From Trametopsis cervina (lineage: Eukaryota > Basidiomycota > Agaricomycetes > Polyporales > Irpicaceae), in assembly GCA_022385755.1 (NCBI GenBank), contig MU278349.1:1426001-1490000 (forward strand): DNA of 64,000 nt. Reading direction: 5' to 3'. Shown piece after piece: positions 11,628-22,959 of the stretch. The notes under the pieces were generated by a model that searched no databases, was not told the DNA's origin, and was given only the letters and a program-made list of their open reading frames with translations. Position 1 is the first letter of the stretch. Each line of letters opens with the position of its first letter. The position numbers were made by a program, and so were the translations under genes.

Positions 11628-12720
11628 CCTAGTTTGGTTTGGCGTGCTGTAAATTAGAGACAGATGAGGGGAGATGCGAAGGGTGGAGTTAGTATGTGTA
11701 GCTCGGCAGAGTCAGCATTTTATATGCTCGCAAGTCGCCTGTCTTATCCATAGGATGCGCCACCTCTTCGTGTCCTGGATCTCCATTCTCTATCTAAGGC
11801 TGTCCGAGATATTCATGCTTGGACCCCGATATGAGCCATGACAACACGAGAGGCGTATCGATGCTGGTGGTGGCAGCTATGGCAGTCAAATACGTCTCCC
11901 AAGTGATACCGCAAAATACGGACACGCCTCTACGGCAACCGCTGCTAAAACGATATATAACCGCATCTGCGTCCATTCCCATCACATGCAAGGGTCTTAT
12001 GGATAAAATGGAGGCTTTGAGGCCTCAAGATACGCGTTAGCCTGCTACGCTTAGGCTCGCACTCGCCACCTACGACAATAGTGTCACCATCAGCTGCAGA
12101 GTAAGCAGCTCCGTCCTGTGTACTCACCTGACACAATACTCCGAAATGTAGCAAGTACCTACGTACTCCCCTCGAAGATATCCTTTCACAAGTGGTGTGA
12201 TGTGCCGGCGGCATGTGCATGTCGAAGCACAAGAGGCGCATTAGACGCCAGCCTCGTGGCGTTAGCGACCTCCGAAAGCAGTCGGGCCGAAAGGCCGGCA
12301 TGTGCAAGTCACGTTGACCAACGTGGGAATTTGCAATGCGCACTAGCGTCCAGGGATGGAATTTGCGAATTGCCTTCACCAATGTTATCGCCAACCCTGT
12401 GCGCAAGGACGGATCGCAAAAAAACGAAATCGCACTGCTTCGGAACAATAGCAGGCCCTTCCACTAAACGCTCTGATTTCTCGGAAAACGCATCCCAAGG
12501 GCGTAAGTTTCGCTTTTCTGCTCCATGTGACCCCGCTGCATCATTCAGCGTGGAGTCCGTTACGGAACTCTTCAGCCGTGGGTGCCGCCAAGGGTAGAGT
12601 TTGTGCTTCTTCGTGTGACGCAAGGGGAACATATATAGCTGAAGATGAGAGGATGTGAGATACTCGTCTTGTTCAGACTTGCCCGCTCGCATTACTCTCA
12701 CCTTAACGACTACTGTAACG
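11628..12720. other. intergenic, divergent spacer
   Basis: This 1.1-kb spacer lies between the minus-strand CCCH gene B and the plus-strand transporter. Open frames up to 167 codons on both strands look like chance frames without domains. It contains the transporter promoter (TATA-like site at 12632). Confidence 0.55.
12632..12638 (+). promoter_or_regulatory. TATA-like box of the MFS transporter
   Basis: The sequence TATATAG lies 83 bp upstream of the transporter ATG, at a plausible distance for a fungal core promoter. No other support. Confidence 0.4.
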
Positions 12721-15155
12721 ATGGACACGAATTCGCCTGCCCGCAGAGGCTCAAGATCACCCACAATTGACGAGGGTAAATCGGAGAAGGCACGATATAC
12801 CGAGCACGTTGATGCTATCTCCGAGAGTGACTTGCAAGCTGTAGCTCCGCGATTGCATGGACGCACACTCACCGCTGCACTGGCCTTCGTTGCTGGGACA
12901 GGATTCACGCTCTTCGGGTACGCTGTAATCCATTTGGCGGAACAGAAGGAAGTTGATAACGATCCGATGTACAGCTATGATCAAGGAGTCATGTCCGCTC
13001 TATTGAGCGCGCCGCAGGTCAGTACGCTTCCAGTAATACCAATACTGTCCTGTGCTCACTCTCGGGACCTGCGTATACAGTTCGAAAAGGTTTTCCCCAC
13101 AACGGTCATTGGTTCGAATCACGCGACGCTGCAAAGCTTTGTCGTTGCCATATACGTGAGTGATCACCTGGTGAAGCGAGTCGGGCTAAACGTTCAACTC
13201 GGTTTGGCAGGAAATCGGATGTCTCGTTGGCGCGTTGTCGAATCTGTGGCTCGGCGACCGCATCGGTCGGCGCAAGACCATCGTGCTTGGCGGAAGCATC
13301 ATGATTGTGGGAGCGATACTGCAGGCAACGTCTTTCAGCTATGCGCAGCTCGTAGTGGCCCGTATTGTGACAGGTTTGGGGAACGGTTTGAACGTGAGTG
13401 CTAGTACTGTTGACTCGGGGCCTATGACAGCTCTCATACATAATTTAGACTTCGACAGTTCCTTCGTACCATGCGGAGTGCTCACCCGCGTCCACTCGTG
13501 GGAGCTTCATCATGTTAGAAGGCAGTCTCATCACGTTCGGCATCATGGTCTCGTGAGTCTTGAACTTCCTTCCAAGAGATATGTTTTGACGTGTTTCACT
13601 CAGATATGTGCGTGAAATGGCCAGCTTTAGCGCGCATTCCAGCTGACGGAAAGTACTTGTGCTAGTGGATAGATTTCGCATTGTAGGTAACACGGCCATC
13701 ACGCATAAGGATTTCGGCACTCACATGCACAAGATTTTGGGCAAAAGGATCCTCGGCACAATGGCGAGTGCCGATAGCACTGCAGATCGTCTTCGCAATA
13801 ATCATGATCGTCGGCATTTTCTTCGTAAGTCTTGTACTTGTTTGACACTGGATACTGGAGGGGATCTGACATTGCCCACACTCAGCTCCCAGAATCACCT
13901 AGATGGTATGTTTGACGCCATTTCTTGATCGGAACATCCGTCAATCTGTTTGCACATAAGGTTAGCAAACCGGGGTCGTAACATTGAAGCACTAGCAGTG
14001 ATCTGCGCCCTAGAAGACAAGCCTCATACAGATCCTCACGTCCAACAAACCTTCCTAGGTATCAAAGAAGCCGTGGCCATAGAGTCAAAGAGCAACGGGC
14101 GTTCTCCGTTACGCGATATCTTCACCGGCGGACCAACCCAGAACTTCAGGCGTGCGACCTTGGGTGTGGTTATACAGTGTTTCCAGCAGATCACCGGTAT
14201 CAACCTCATCACATAGTAAGTCTTCCTTCTCCCTTCTGGACGGTTCATCGTGCTGACTCACCTTCTCAGCTATGCCGTGCGTACACCAGGCATTCTCCTG
14301 TGTCACTCTCTTGTTGACTTCATGAATAGACCCTCTTGTTCGAGCGTCTTGGCCTCGGCGACGTCGATTCTCGTATCATTGCCGCATGTAACGGCACGGA
14401 ATACTTCCTCGCCAGTCTCGTTGCGATCTTCCTAATCGACCGTGCCGGCCGACGGAAGCTCATGCTGTTCGGCTCGGTGGGCCAGACAATTACGATGATA
14501 CTCCTTGCCATCCTTGGGAGCATCGACAACTCGGCCACGCAGATCGTGTCGTCGGTCCTGTTATTCGTGTTTAATTCGTTCTTTGCGGTAGGATGGTTGG
14601 GCATGACTTGGCTCTACGTAAGACACAATGTCTTTGGTGTTGTGAGGCTTCATAATGCTGACAATATCCGATAGCCCGCTGAAATCGTCGGTCTGCGCAT
14701 CCGAGCTCCTGCAAACGCTTTCTCGACTGCGAGTAACTGGATCTTCAATTTCATGGTTGTGATGGTCACCGGACCATCCTTCAATAACATCAGCTGGCGC
14801 ACTTATATTGGTATGCACTCACAGTCCAAGGTCATGTATCTTAATTGATGTTCCTGTCCGCAGTGTTCGCCGCGCTCAACGCATTTATAATACCCATTGT
14901 ATATCTGTTCTTCCCTGAAACAGCAGGGCGCTCACTCGAAGGTGACCCTGAACACTTGAACCGTCGAAGCAGAGATAAGCTGACGTCGACTGCGCAGATA
15001 TGGACGTTGTATTTGCCCTTGCCCACAGGGAAGGCGTATCACCTGTACAGGTATCCTTACGCAAAGATGTGCCTCCAGCCGGCACCCCGGAAGCAGACGA
15101 GATTCTCGGGCTGAGAGATACTGCTAGCGAGCGAGAGAAGTCTGTTCGCAATTAA
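12721..15155 (+). CDS. MFS sugar/hexose-type transporter, 15 exons
   Basis: A 12-helix proton-coupled plasma-membrane transporter of the Sugar_tr family. Spliced model: 12721-12917, 12975-13017, 13081-13155, 13211-13393, 13449-13552, 13604-13607, 13666-13682, 13734-13824, 13886-13905, 13961-14215, 14270-14276, 14330-14617, 14675-14810, 14864-14941, 14998-15155. These total 1656 nt, exactly 552 codons. All family signatures appear only after splicing: FTLFGYDQGVMSALL, GDRIGRRKT, VPSYHAECSPASTRG, SYWIDFAL, FLPESPRWL, QQITGINLITYYATLL, DRAGRRKL, PAEIVGLRIRA, FFPETAGRSLEDMDVVF. The 4-nt and 7-nt microexons restore the tyrosines of SYW and YYA. The N-terminus is cytosolic and charged. The substrate is unknown; hexose or a related polyol/acid is likely. 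An upstream in-frame ATG at 12655 is less likely as the start. Confidence 0.93.
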
Positions 15156-16253
15156 GGCCGAGGAGTATGGATAGACATACCTGATAATTGTATCATATGA
15201 CACGCTTAAAAATGAGCAGTTGTAGCATATAGTTCAACTTCTCGTGACGAGCGACCCGCGCAGAGCAGGAGCAGTAGACGAGCCTGCTCAGGATAGCCAT
15301 TGCCTGACAAGTCTGCGTGACGTCGTGGGGGTGGAAGCTCTCGGATAGCGTGTTATTTGAGATCCGCAGTAGTCGTCCAGAACGTCTGTACAGCTGTGGT
15401 CAAAATTCTTCTGTGCTAATATGGGTATATAGAGCTTTAGAAGCTTTGTGTTTGGTAAATCGCACCGCATGGACCTTGTGAGATACACAGATAATGTGGT
15501 CGTTTACACACAACGTTCTGAACACGCCGAGTATTGAAGCTCGCTGCTCGTGCTGTGCAACCCTGAATTCCATAATCTTTCCGCGATTCGGAATTCTCGT
15601 TGAAGAGATGTTCAGTTGAGGGAACCGCGTTAGAGTCCCGGAGTGGCAACCTGTGCACTGCAAAATGCGAGATCAGCTGCTACTAGTACCTACAAAATGG
15701 CTCATAGCCTGCCCTAAGGCCGGGGAAATACATACATTTTCATCGGGTGACGGGCAGAAATGCCCACGAAGTAGCGGGGCCGCGGTCTATCGGCTGTAAA
15801 GTAGCAGGAGATGTGAAGTTGTGCACTACTCCCGCAGCAGCGATGAGGGGGCTGGCTTCGAGCGTGGATGACACTACGTTGAATGCCATTCGTATCTGCC
15901 CGCAGTACGATGATCATACGGCATACTATGCAGGACGTAGATATGTCGGAAATGAGATCGGGGCGCTTGCAGCCCTCTATAGGTGATGTTAATCGGTGCG
16001 GTAGATTGCGCAGCTGCAGGACAACATACGCAGTCGTAGCGGAACCCATTCTGTATCCAGCCTCGCGACAGATGAAGTTCGCACTGTGGCTGCGTGCAGA
16101 AGAATCGGCTAACGCGCAGCCTTGCTGATGACAAGACTTATGTGAGGCGGTGCCGGTAGGCAGTCGGCGGCCCAGGCACACTATTAGGTCCCGTTAGGAA
16201 CTCTTATAAGGTCATCTGGAGGTCAAAGTTGCATAGCATCGTCAGTACCTTCC
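15156..16253. other. intergenic, no gene seen
   Basis: About 1.1 kb between the transporter and the hydrolase. A 155-codon minus-strand frame at 15714-16181 is Cys/Arg/Ser-rich, with no recognisable pattern, and is probably chance. Confidence 0.5.
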
Positions 16254-17243
16254 ATGACTGCAACACAGGAGAAATCCCTCGACCTCGGGGACGGACTCAC
16301 CCTCGCGTACGAGGAAATAGGTTACCCATCGAGTTCGGAGGTCGTCATTTTCTTCCATGGGGTGCTCAGTGTAGGCATGGCATCGGAGATACCTCCGGCT
16401 TTTGAAGCAAGACACATTCATTTCATTGCCCCGACTCTCCCTGGATGGGGGAATTCCTCTCCTGTGCCTCGAGGCGTCGAGTACCACGACTACCTCTATC
16501 GCTGTATCGACGCGTTGTTGCGACATCTTCATCCTGACAAAGACGACCTCCGATTGTACATTTCCGGCGGCTCGTTTGGCACCGTCGTCTCCCAAATCAT
16601 TTACGGTGCGCCGTACGACAAGTTCCCTTATGGTCGACAGATCGTAGCAATGCTCCTCATCGCCCCTTTCTCCCCGCCTCACCACCACAAAGAGTTCAAC
16701 AAAAGCTTGTCCTTATCCAACTGGATCGCGGTGGGCACTCCTGCGAAGGTGATCCCATTCAAGCTCTTTTTCCGTCTTGGGATCGTGGGCTTGAAGACCA
16801 AGGTGAACACGCCCGAAGCCGCCAAGAAGTTCATCAACGACTACGTGTTTGAGCACATGAAGCCAAATGAGATGCAGGCGTTCGTGAAGTGGAAGCATGC
16901 GAAGGGACTGAAGGACGGGGAGGAGCTTGATACGCTGGCGGATGGAGTCTATCGCAGCACACGGAAGACTTGGGCAGGGTTGTTGGGAGTTTCGGACGTT
17001 ATACACTCGAACTGGGGAGGATACAACCCTGCTCAGCTGGACGAGGAGCACACAAAGCCAGTCTTCTTCTGCCTTACGAAGGAGGACAAGGATACGTTAC
17101 GTATGGGGGAGTGGTTAGCTGGCCAATTGAGAGGTTCGCTGGTCAGGTATGAGGAAGGTGGACATGTTGGGTCTCTTTTTGTGATGGACGATATCTGGGA
17201 GGATTTTCTGGCTCGTTATTGTGGACCTGCTACGGTGCAGTAA
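16254..17243 (+). CDS. alpha/beta hydrolase, intronless
   Basis: A single-exon protein of 329 residues with the alpha/beta hydrolase fold. Visible features are the strand-turn VVIFFHGVLS (oxyanion-hole HG, about residues 30-40), APTLPGWGNSSP, the nucleophile elbow SGGSFGT (G-G-S-F-G, Ser about residue 110), and a C-terminal histidine in YEEGGHVGS (about residue 310). The acidic triad member is probably in FFCLTKEDKD. There is no signal peptide, so a cytosolic esterase- or epoxide-hydrolase-like role fits; the substrate cannot be told. It is unrelated in detail to the hydrolase at 27.4-28.7 kb, which has introns and a GWSAG elbow. The absence of introns is unusual for this window. Confidence 0.88.
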   Translation: MTATQEKSLDLGDGLTLAYEEIGYPSSSEVVIFFHGVLSVGMASEIPPAFEARHIHFIAPTLPGWGNSSPVPRGVEYHDYLYRCIDALLRHLHPDKDDLRLYISGGSFGTVVSQIIYGAPYDKFPYGRQIVAMLLIAPFSPPHHHKEFNKSLSLSNWIAVGTPAKVIPFKLFFRLGIVGLKTKVNTPEAAKKFINDYVFEHMKPNEMQAFVKWKHAKGLKDGEELDTLADGVYRSTRKTWAGLLGVSDVIHSNWGGYNPAQLDEEHTKPVFFCLTKEDKDTLRMGEWLAGQLRGSLVRYEEGGHVGSLFVMDDIWEDFLARYCGPATVQ

Positions 17244-17688
17244 TCGTAGGGTGTCGCGTCGCGTAACTGGATTCATCGAAAGTCGTCGGAGAGTCGCGAA
17301 GTCACATAGTAGTCACATGCCTGGTGCTAGACGCGCGTAATACTACGCGTAGCGGACTTTGATAAGGCACTAACGCGTTTTCTGGTGTCAACTACGGATT
17401 TTGGGATATTTCGCTTCAAATTATACTTTGTGGTTGCATCCTAAGGTTTCATACATAAAAATGGCAGCAGAAGATGGGAGTTCATGAGAGATATGCTCGT
17501 CACACTCGCACCAATCATTTATCGGAGTTTGAAAGCGCGTACCGTGGGAAAGCCATTATTGCTCGCGTTGAACATCAATTGCCTTCGCGGCTCATTTCAA
17601 CTTTCCTCATCCCCCTCCCTTCATACACCCTCTGGCATTTTGTCCATCCTTCCCTATTTATCTTTGACACGTTAAACGCGAGTTCAGT
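17244..17688 (+). promoter_or_regulatory. CDT1 promoter with MCB-like elements
   Basis: This 445-bp intergenic region upstream of CDT1 contains ACGCGT at 17345-17350 and 17373-17378 and ACGCGC at 17331-17336, within 50 bp. ACGCGT is the MluI cell-cycle box recognised by MBF in yeasts, where G1/S genes are targets (fission yeast cdt1 is one). The function here is inferred from the motif and the identity of the gene. Confidence 0.5.
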
Positions 17689-19789
17689 ATGTCTGATCTG
17701 TATACCGCCTTGCGTGTCTCGCCCAGGAAGAAGCGCACTTTGCCAGAGGACGACGACAACCTCCTCACTCCCAAACGTTTACGAACCGAGTACGTACACT
17801 CGAATGGCTCTGTATTGATATAGGTTTACTGATCATGCTTCTGCCTAAGATTAACCACGCCCCCTTCTACCGTAACGCGTAAAACCGTGAAGGGCAAAGG
17901 CCCGTTTGAACCACCCACTGCGATACCTCTCCCATCCCACCTTGCCCGCCTCCACTCCATCCAAACTGCTCTGCAGCACGCTCTTTCACATGCCCTCGCG
18001 ACGTGTGCCATGTCTCCCTCCTCCGAGACTGGCATCGTCCGTAACGTTCTGAACCACCTCTCGCTCAGCACATACTCTGGGCTGACGACTAAATTTGATA
18101 TTGATGACTTGAGACGCCTCTGTTGGGTGTGGGAATGGGACGGAAAGACGCTCCCCGCTGACATACCCATGCTGGACGCGTCGGCCTCTAAGGGAAAGCC
18201 CAAGGCCTTCCCAGCTGAAGACGACGACGTTAACCCTTTCCTTGATGATACACCCAAGCGGGACGCGTCTAGCTCTAAGGGAAAGGCCAAAGCTCTCCCA
18301 ATCAAAGCCGACGATGACGATAACCCCTTCCTCGACGATAAACCTAAGCCAAACGCGTCTAGCTCTAAGGGAAAAGCGAAAGCCTCTCCAGTCAAAGTAT
18401 ATGATGACAACCCTTTCCTTGACGATAAACCCGCCACTACACCTGCTAAGGACTGGACGCGTGGAGCAATGGGTTTCATCCTAACTCAGACAACCCATTA
18501 CTCCAAGCTTGCCGGATCCCGCGTTCCCGCGTACGGAATAGGAATCGAAGTCGAAATGGACATTGACAAGGATATGGCTGGCGGCATGGCAGCTGTGGCC
18601 AGATGGACTGCAGCCAGCGAAGACCGTCGGAAAGAGTTCCGTCGGAAGCTCGAAGACTGGATAAAGGTATGTTTCCTGAGTCTCTACAGTGAACACAGCT
18701 AACCACATTGTCTAGCTTCATAAAGATGAACGCGCGATACCCAACATCCCAATGGCAATCCTTCCCCCTCTCCCGACTCCGAAACAGCCTTCCACCCTCA
18801 CCCGCCTCCTGGCATCTTCATCACCAAAGTCCCCAGCGGCTGCCTCTATTCTTGCGACACCTACCTCACCTAGTCCCTTTGCGAAATCCCCTTCCAAATC
18901 TCCTAGCAAACGCCCACTGCGCGACTTTGCCGTTCCCTTCCCCTCTACGCCCTCAAGCCGGACACCCAGTCCAACTAAGAACACGATCTTGTTCCCTCAG
19001 ACGCCGTCATCCCACCGTGGCCGCCCAGATCCGTTCTCCACTCCCACCTCGCTCCGCACACCTACATCCTCATTCTCGGATACCCCCTCCTCAGCCTCAT
19101 CCTCATCTCTACCTTCCACCCCCGTGCACCAGCGCGGACCCGACGCGATAACCGCCCCCGAAACACCCTCGAGCTCGCGTCGCGCAGCGATCTACGAGCG
19201 TATCCGCCAACGCTCCCTTCTCACAGCCACACCGACGAAAGTCAACCCGTTCAACAAGAACAAGACGCCCAATATGTCCAAGGACGCACTGCTGAAGCTC
19301 GGCCAGGAGGAGATGCGCCGCCGCTGTCTCCTTGGGCGGCTCAGCGGCGTGGCTGAGAGCGTGTGGATGCTGTTCTCCAACCCCGCCGGGTCAGCGACGA
19401 CCACGCCCAGTGGGCGCAAACGCCGCGCGTTACCGTGCTCGGAAGTCGCAGCGGCAGTCATCAAGTCCTCCCCGGTGCCTATATCTTCCGCAGAGGCACA
19501 AGAGTCCCTGGAACTTCTCGCCTCACTGTGTCCGTTCTTCTTGCGGAAGATGGACGTCGGGAAGGAGGAGTGGCTCGAGATGCCCGCGACTTCCACCTCT
19601 ACCTCAGGCGATTCCAATTCCACAGACTCGAGTCCGACAAAGCCGCCTCCGAGTCCTGGACGTCTACGCGGGAAGGAGGACAGCGCGGAAGAGCTGCGTA
19701 CGCGGTCACCGAGACGTGTGCGCCGCGAGGGCGGCGGGCTGCGCGAGGTGCGCGAGCGGATCAGAAAGGAGCTGGAGAGCCAGGACTAG
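17689..19789 (+). CDS. CDT1: DNA replication licensing factor CDT1
   Basis: CDT1 loads the MCM2-7 helicase onto ORC-bound origins in G1. Three exons (17689-17790, 17850-18666, 18716-19789) give about 660 residues. The N-terminus has a basic CDK-type patch ([24 protein letters not shown]). A middle winged-helix-like region carries [17 protein letters not shown] and [10 protein letters not shown] long Ser/Pro/Thr-rich stretch is full of SP/TP sites. The C-terminal winged helix (MCM-binding) has [26 protein letters not shown] and [16 protein letters not shown]. Between residues about 125 and 215 lies a three-copy repeat with NPFLDD. The low-complexity middle is typical for fungal CDT1. I judge the identity from the C-terminal WH domain and the overall plan. 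Confidence 0.85.
18175..18432 (+). repeat. three-copy ~29-residue repeat within CDT1
   Basis: Three tandem units of about 86-90 nt encode an [14 protein letters not shown] basic half followed by an acidic half ending NPFLDD(K/T)P. The copies differ at a handful of positions, so the repeat is not brand new. Each unit alternates a Lys-rich and an Asp-rich part. Confidence 0.85.
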
Positions 19790-20061
19790 CAGTTATCCCC
19801 GCGCGCTCTCTGCTGCAGGTTGTGCGCACATGCTACATTTTATTGCGTAAGTACGACGGATCGACGATACGATATAATAGCTACGCATGTATTCTCCCAT
19901 ATAGTTGTTGTGCAACATGATCTAACGCTCGCGCGTTTTTTATAACTGGAAATTTTGGTGTGAATAGCGTGATATAGTACAGTCATAGAAACGGTGTTGT
20001 ACAGACGTTAGTACAGCCTTTCACTTTCCCTCCGGTAGATGTCTTCGGTGCTATCCCACGA

Positions 20062-21775
20062 TTAAGCAGGCACCTGCAACTTCTCCCTCACCTCCTTCTC
20101 AAACTGGCTACAATCCACGACGCGTCCCTCTTTGCGACTCGCCTCCGCCGCAAACACCGTCAAATGGCTCCTTAGCGCATCGCTCACATTCGTGCCAAGC
20201 ACCTCCTGCTTTCCGCTCCTCACCGCCTCGACGAACGTCCTGATGAGCCCGAGGTCTCCTCCACCGTGTCCGCCGCCCTCGTTCTTGGGCGTGTGCTTCA
20301 CGTTGGTGCCCTTCCGGAAGTCGGTGACGGTGAACGTGTCCATGTCGCCGACGATCTCGCCGAAGGCGAAGTGCAGACGCGTTTGGCGTTCGCAGATGAG
20401 CCGCGTGTGCGCGATCATGGTGAAGGAGGCGGTGGAGCCGTCGGAGAACTCGAGGTTGACGACCTGTGTGAGGTATGGTGTAAGTAGGGTTTGATGAGAC
20501 AAAAAGAAGCGATGAATGGTGAATTAGGGTACAGACCTGGTTATCGCAGACGTCGTTGTCGCTTTCGTACACGCATTGCCCGTAACGCGATGTACGCAGT
20601 GCTTCGCCAATGTTCTCGATATCAGGAATACCATCCACGATCGTCGAAGCGGGCCAGTGCTTGTTGCCCTGTTGGACGGGCTCGAGGTAAACTACGGATC
20701 CGGTGAGTCAATTTCAATTTCCGTTGTACCAGAGAAATCCTGCTCACTCTTCTTTGCGCTGTAAGCACAGTCGCGCTCCATCGGGCAATCCAAGCAGCGG
20801 GTAGCGTCGCCTGCCGCTGCAGGCTTTGACTCCTTGCGGAAGTGTTTCAGAGAGCCGAACGATGATACTCGTGTCGGCGTAGCAGGGTTCAGCCAGTGGC
20901 ACAGAATGTCGATGTCACTGGTAGGTGAGATTGGTGTGAGAATAGCCTCATGGGTGAAGGAGGGGGAGCTTACTGGCAAGACTTAGTCATCAAAGAGAAA
21001 CAACTCTCTTCTTCCTTGCGCCAGTGACCGCGCACGTAAGAGTGTGCGAAGTGGTAGTAGCCAACAGGCTCGACGTGTACAACATTGATGAGTGGACCGA
21101 GTTGGCCAGAACGAACAATCTCGGTGAGAGCCTTGTTATACGGCGAGTAGCGTAACACTGTCATTGAAGATAACCCATTAGCCCAGATTCTATGAGACAC
21201 AAATATAACCTACCATGGCCCATTCCGAATATAACACCAGCCTTCTTCACGGCGGCTTCCATCCTCAAGCAGTCTTCAAGGTTCGTGGACATGGGCTTCT
21301 CGCAGAGTATATGGTATCCCTGCTCCGCAAAGGCCAGCACGACCTCGTTGTGCATCTGATCGTGCACCGCGACGATAATAGCATCGCACAGACGCTTGCC
21401 GACGGTCTTGATCGTCTCTGCGGAGGCATCGCGCAGCTCCTCCCAAGTCTCGAACACGAGTGTCTTGTCCACTGAGTGTTCGGCAGCAAACAGCTTGCGC
21501 GTGTTGCGTCGTGGCTCGGCGATGGCGACGACCTTGCATTTGGACGGCTCATCGAGAGCATAGCCTGCGTATCCCTGGTAAACGCATAGTGAGTAAACGA
21601 CTCGTTGAGCATACGATTCCATACATACCTTCCCGCGTTGACCGCATCCAATAATTGCTAGGGTGAGCGGTTCAGTAGACGAGAACATATCTTGACCCAT
21701 GGTTGTACGGGGAGAATCAGAGTTTCCTACACGCAGCGACCTTCTCCAGAGGGCTTTAGTACCCTTTAGAGCCAT
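20062..21775 (-). CDS. Gfo/Idh/MocA-family NAD(P)-dependent oxidoreductase
   Basis: The start at 21775 (MALKGTKALW) or a downstream ATG (MGQDMFSS) leads into the Rossmann fold LTLAIIGCGQRGKG (G-x-G-x-R-G dinucleotide site). Further hallmarks are VVAIAEPRRNTRKLF, DAIIVAVHDQMHNE, the catalytic-domain lysine motif HILCEKPMSTN (EKP) and VLRYSPYNKAL. The C-terminal half has a Cys-rich insert, RCLDCPMERDCAYSAKK, and a Gly/His-rich loop (NEGGGHGGGDLGLI). The end is FEKEVREKLQVPA with the stop at 20062-20064. At least six short introns interrupt it. The substrate is probably a sugar or cyclitol derivative; the exact reaction is not visible. Tail-to-tail with CDT1, 272 bp apart. Confidence 0.9.
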
Positions 21776-22959
21776 TTCATACGGTCCGAGTTTGCAAATG
21801 ACTACGCTGCCGCCGCCGCAGGACCCAAGGCCCCTCACGTGTTGTCGTAACACACGATAAGCACCTGCGGGATATACAGTTGTGGTGTATAATCCTCGTG
21901 TAGTGCCTCACAGCCGCAGCCACACGCGTTTGAAACGCGGGTTTAGCGATTGGGCAACGTTGTGGGTATCGAGATGCGGTGAACTCAGCCAGGAACCCCA
22001 TTTACCGCGCGCGCCTCCTCATAATCTGCGGCTCGGCACCGTCATTTTATCATGTCGCCCTGATATAACAGCGTGGCCGCAGGTTCAAACATTCTGCAAA
22101 TCCACGTCACGGATGCAAATAATACTTCAAAAGGTACAGTACCCTTTCCCGGTCGCGATGCACGCTGCTTGAATTCATTGCCGCGGCAGAGATAGCGTAT
22201 AACTTACACACATCATGCACATGGTATGAACAACGCTCGACCAAGCTAGCCTACAGGAGTGCCGGCCTTGACGAACCTTGGAAGCTGTTTCATATTGAAG
22301 TTGAATTTGACGTGCTCTGGGCGATAGAGTACGCTCTCCTGGTATCGCGTGCACGCACCAACGATGCACGCTGTCGGCGCGGTAGCATGACCTTCCGCAC
22401 TGGCATAACCTCCGCGGTGGCGCGAACTCTAATCACTCCTCCGTCCTCACCACCGCGCGTGGCGAAATTGACGAAATTGACTAGTAATTGACTGCTCTTG
22501 ATCGCTGATGTCCTCTAGTGCCATCCCATGACTTACAACAGATGAGGTCTCCTCGATGCCTGCTTGGCGTGTGTAGCGAGCACATTGTCGCGGCCAGGGC
22601 AGGCACATAGCGGTGACCATCACGTTTAAGATCGACTGAGCCCGTCGGAAGTAAATTTGTCAATTAGCATCATAGCTTGCACACTCACCTCACTAAGGTT
22701 TTGAGTACAGAAACTCGTAGATTTCGTGGTATAGATGGCTGTCGTTGTCTACCGAGACCTGGATTTCCCATAATACACTTGACATTTACGCGCTTCACCA
22801 CGGTCACTGAACGCCGTCATGTTTGTCAACTCACGCAATTACCAGCGGCCTCCTGTTTCCTCCTACCTGCATCGTCTATCAACTTAGAAGGTTCGCCTAG
22901 TGCTATTCAGCTCATTTGAATATATTTCTGATACGATTTTAGTCTTCTCAGCTCACAAT
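21776..22959. other. intergenic, divergent spacer
   Basis: About 1.2 kb between the oxidoreductase and F-box A. No gene is supported. The right end (about 22800-22959) is the F-box A leader, repeated upstream of F-box B (see duplication). Confidence 0.55.

Noticed and set aside
15714..16181. A 155-codon Cys-rich minus-strand open frame
   Set aside because: The cysteines have no regular spacing and no neighbouring exon continues it.
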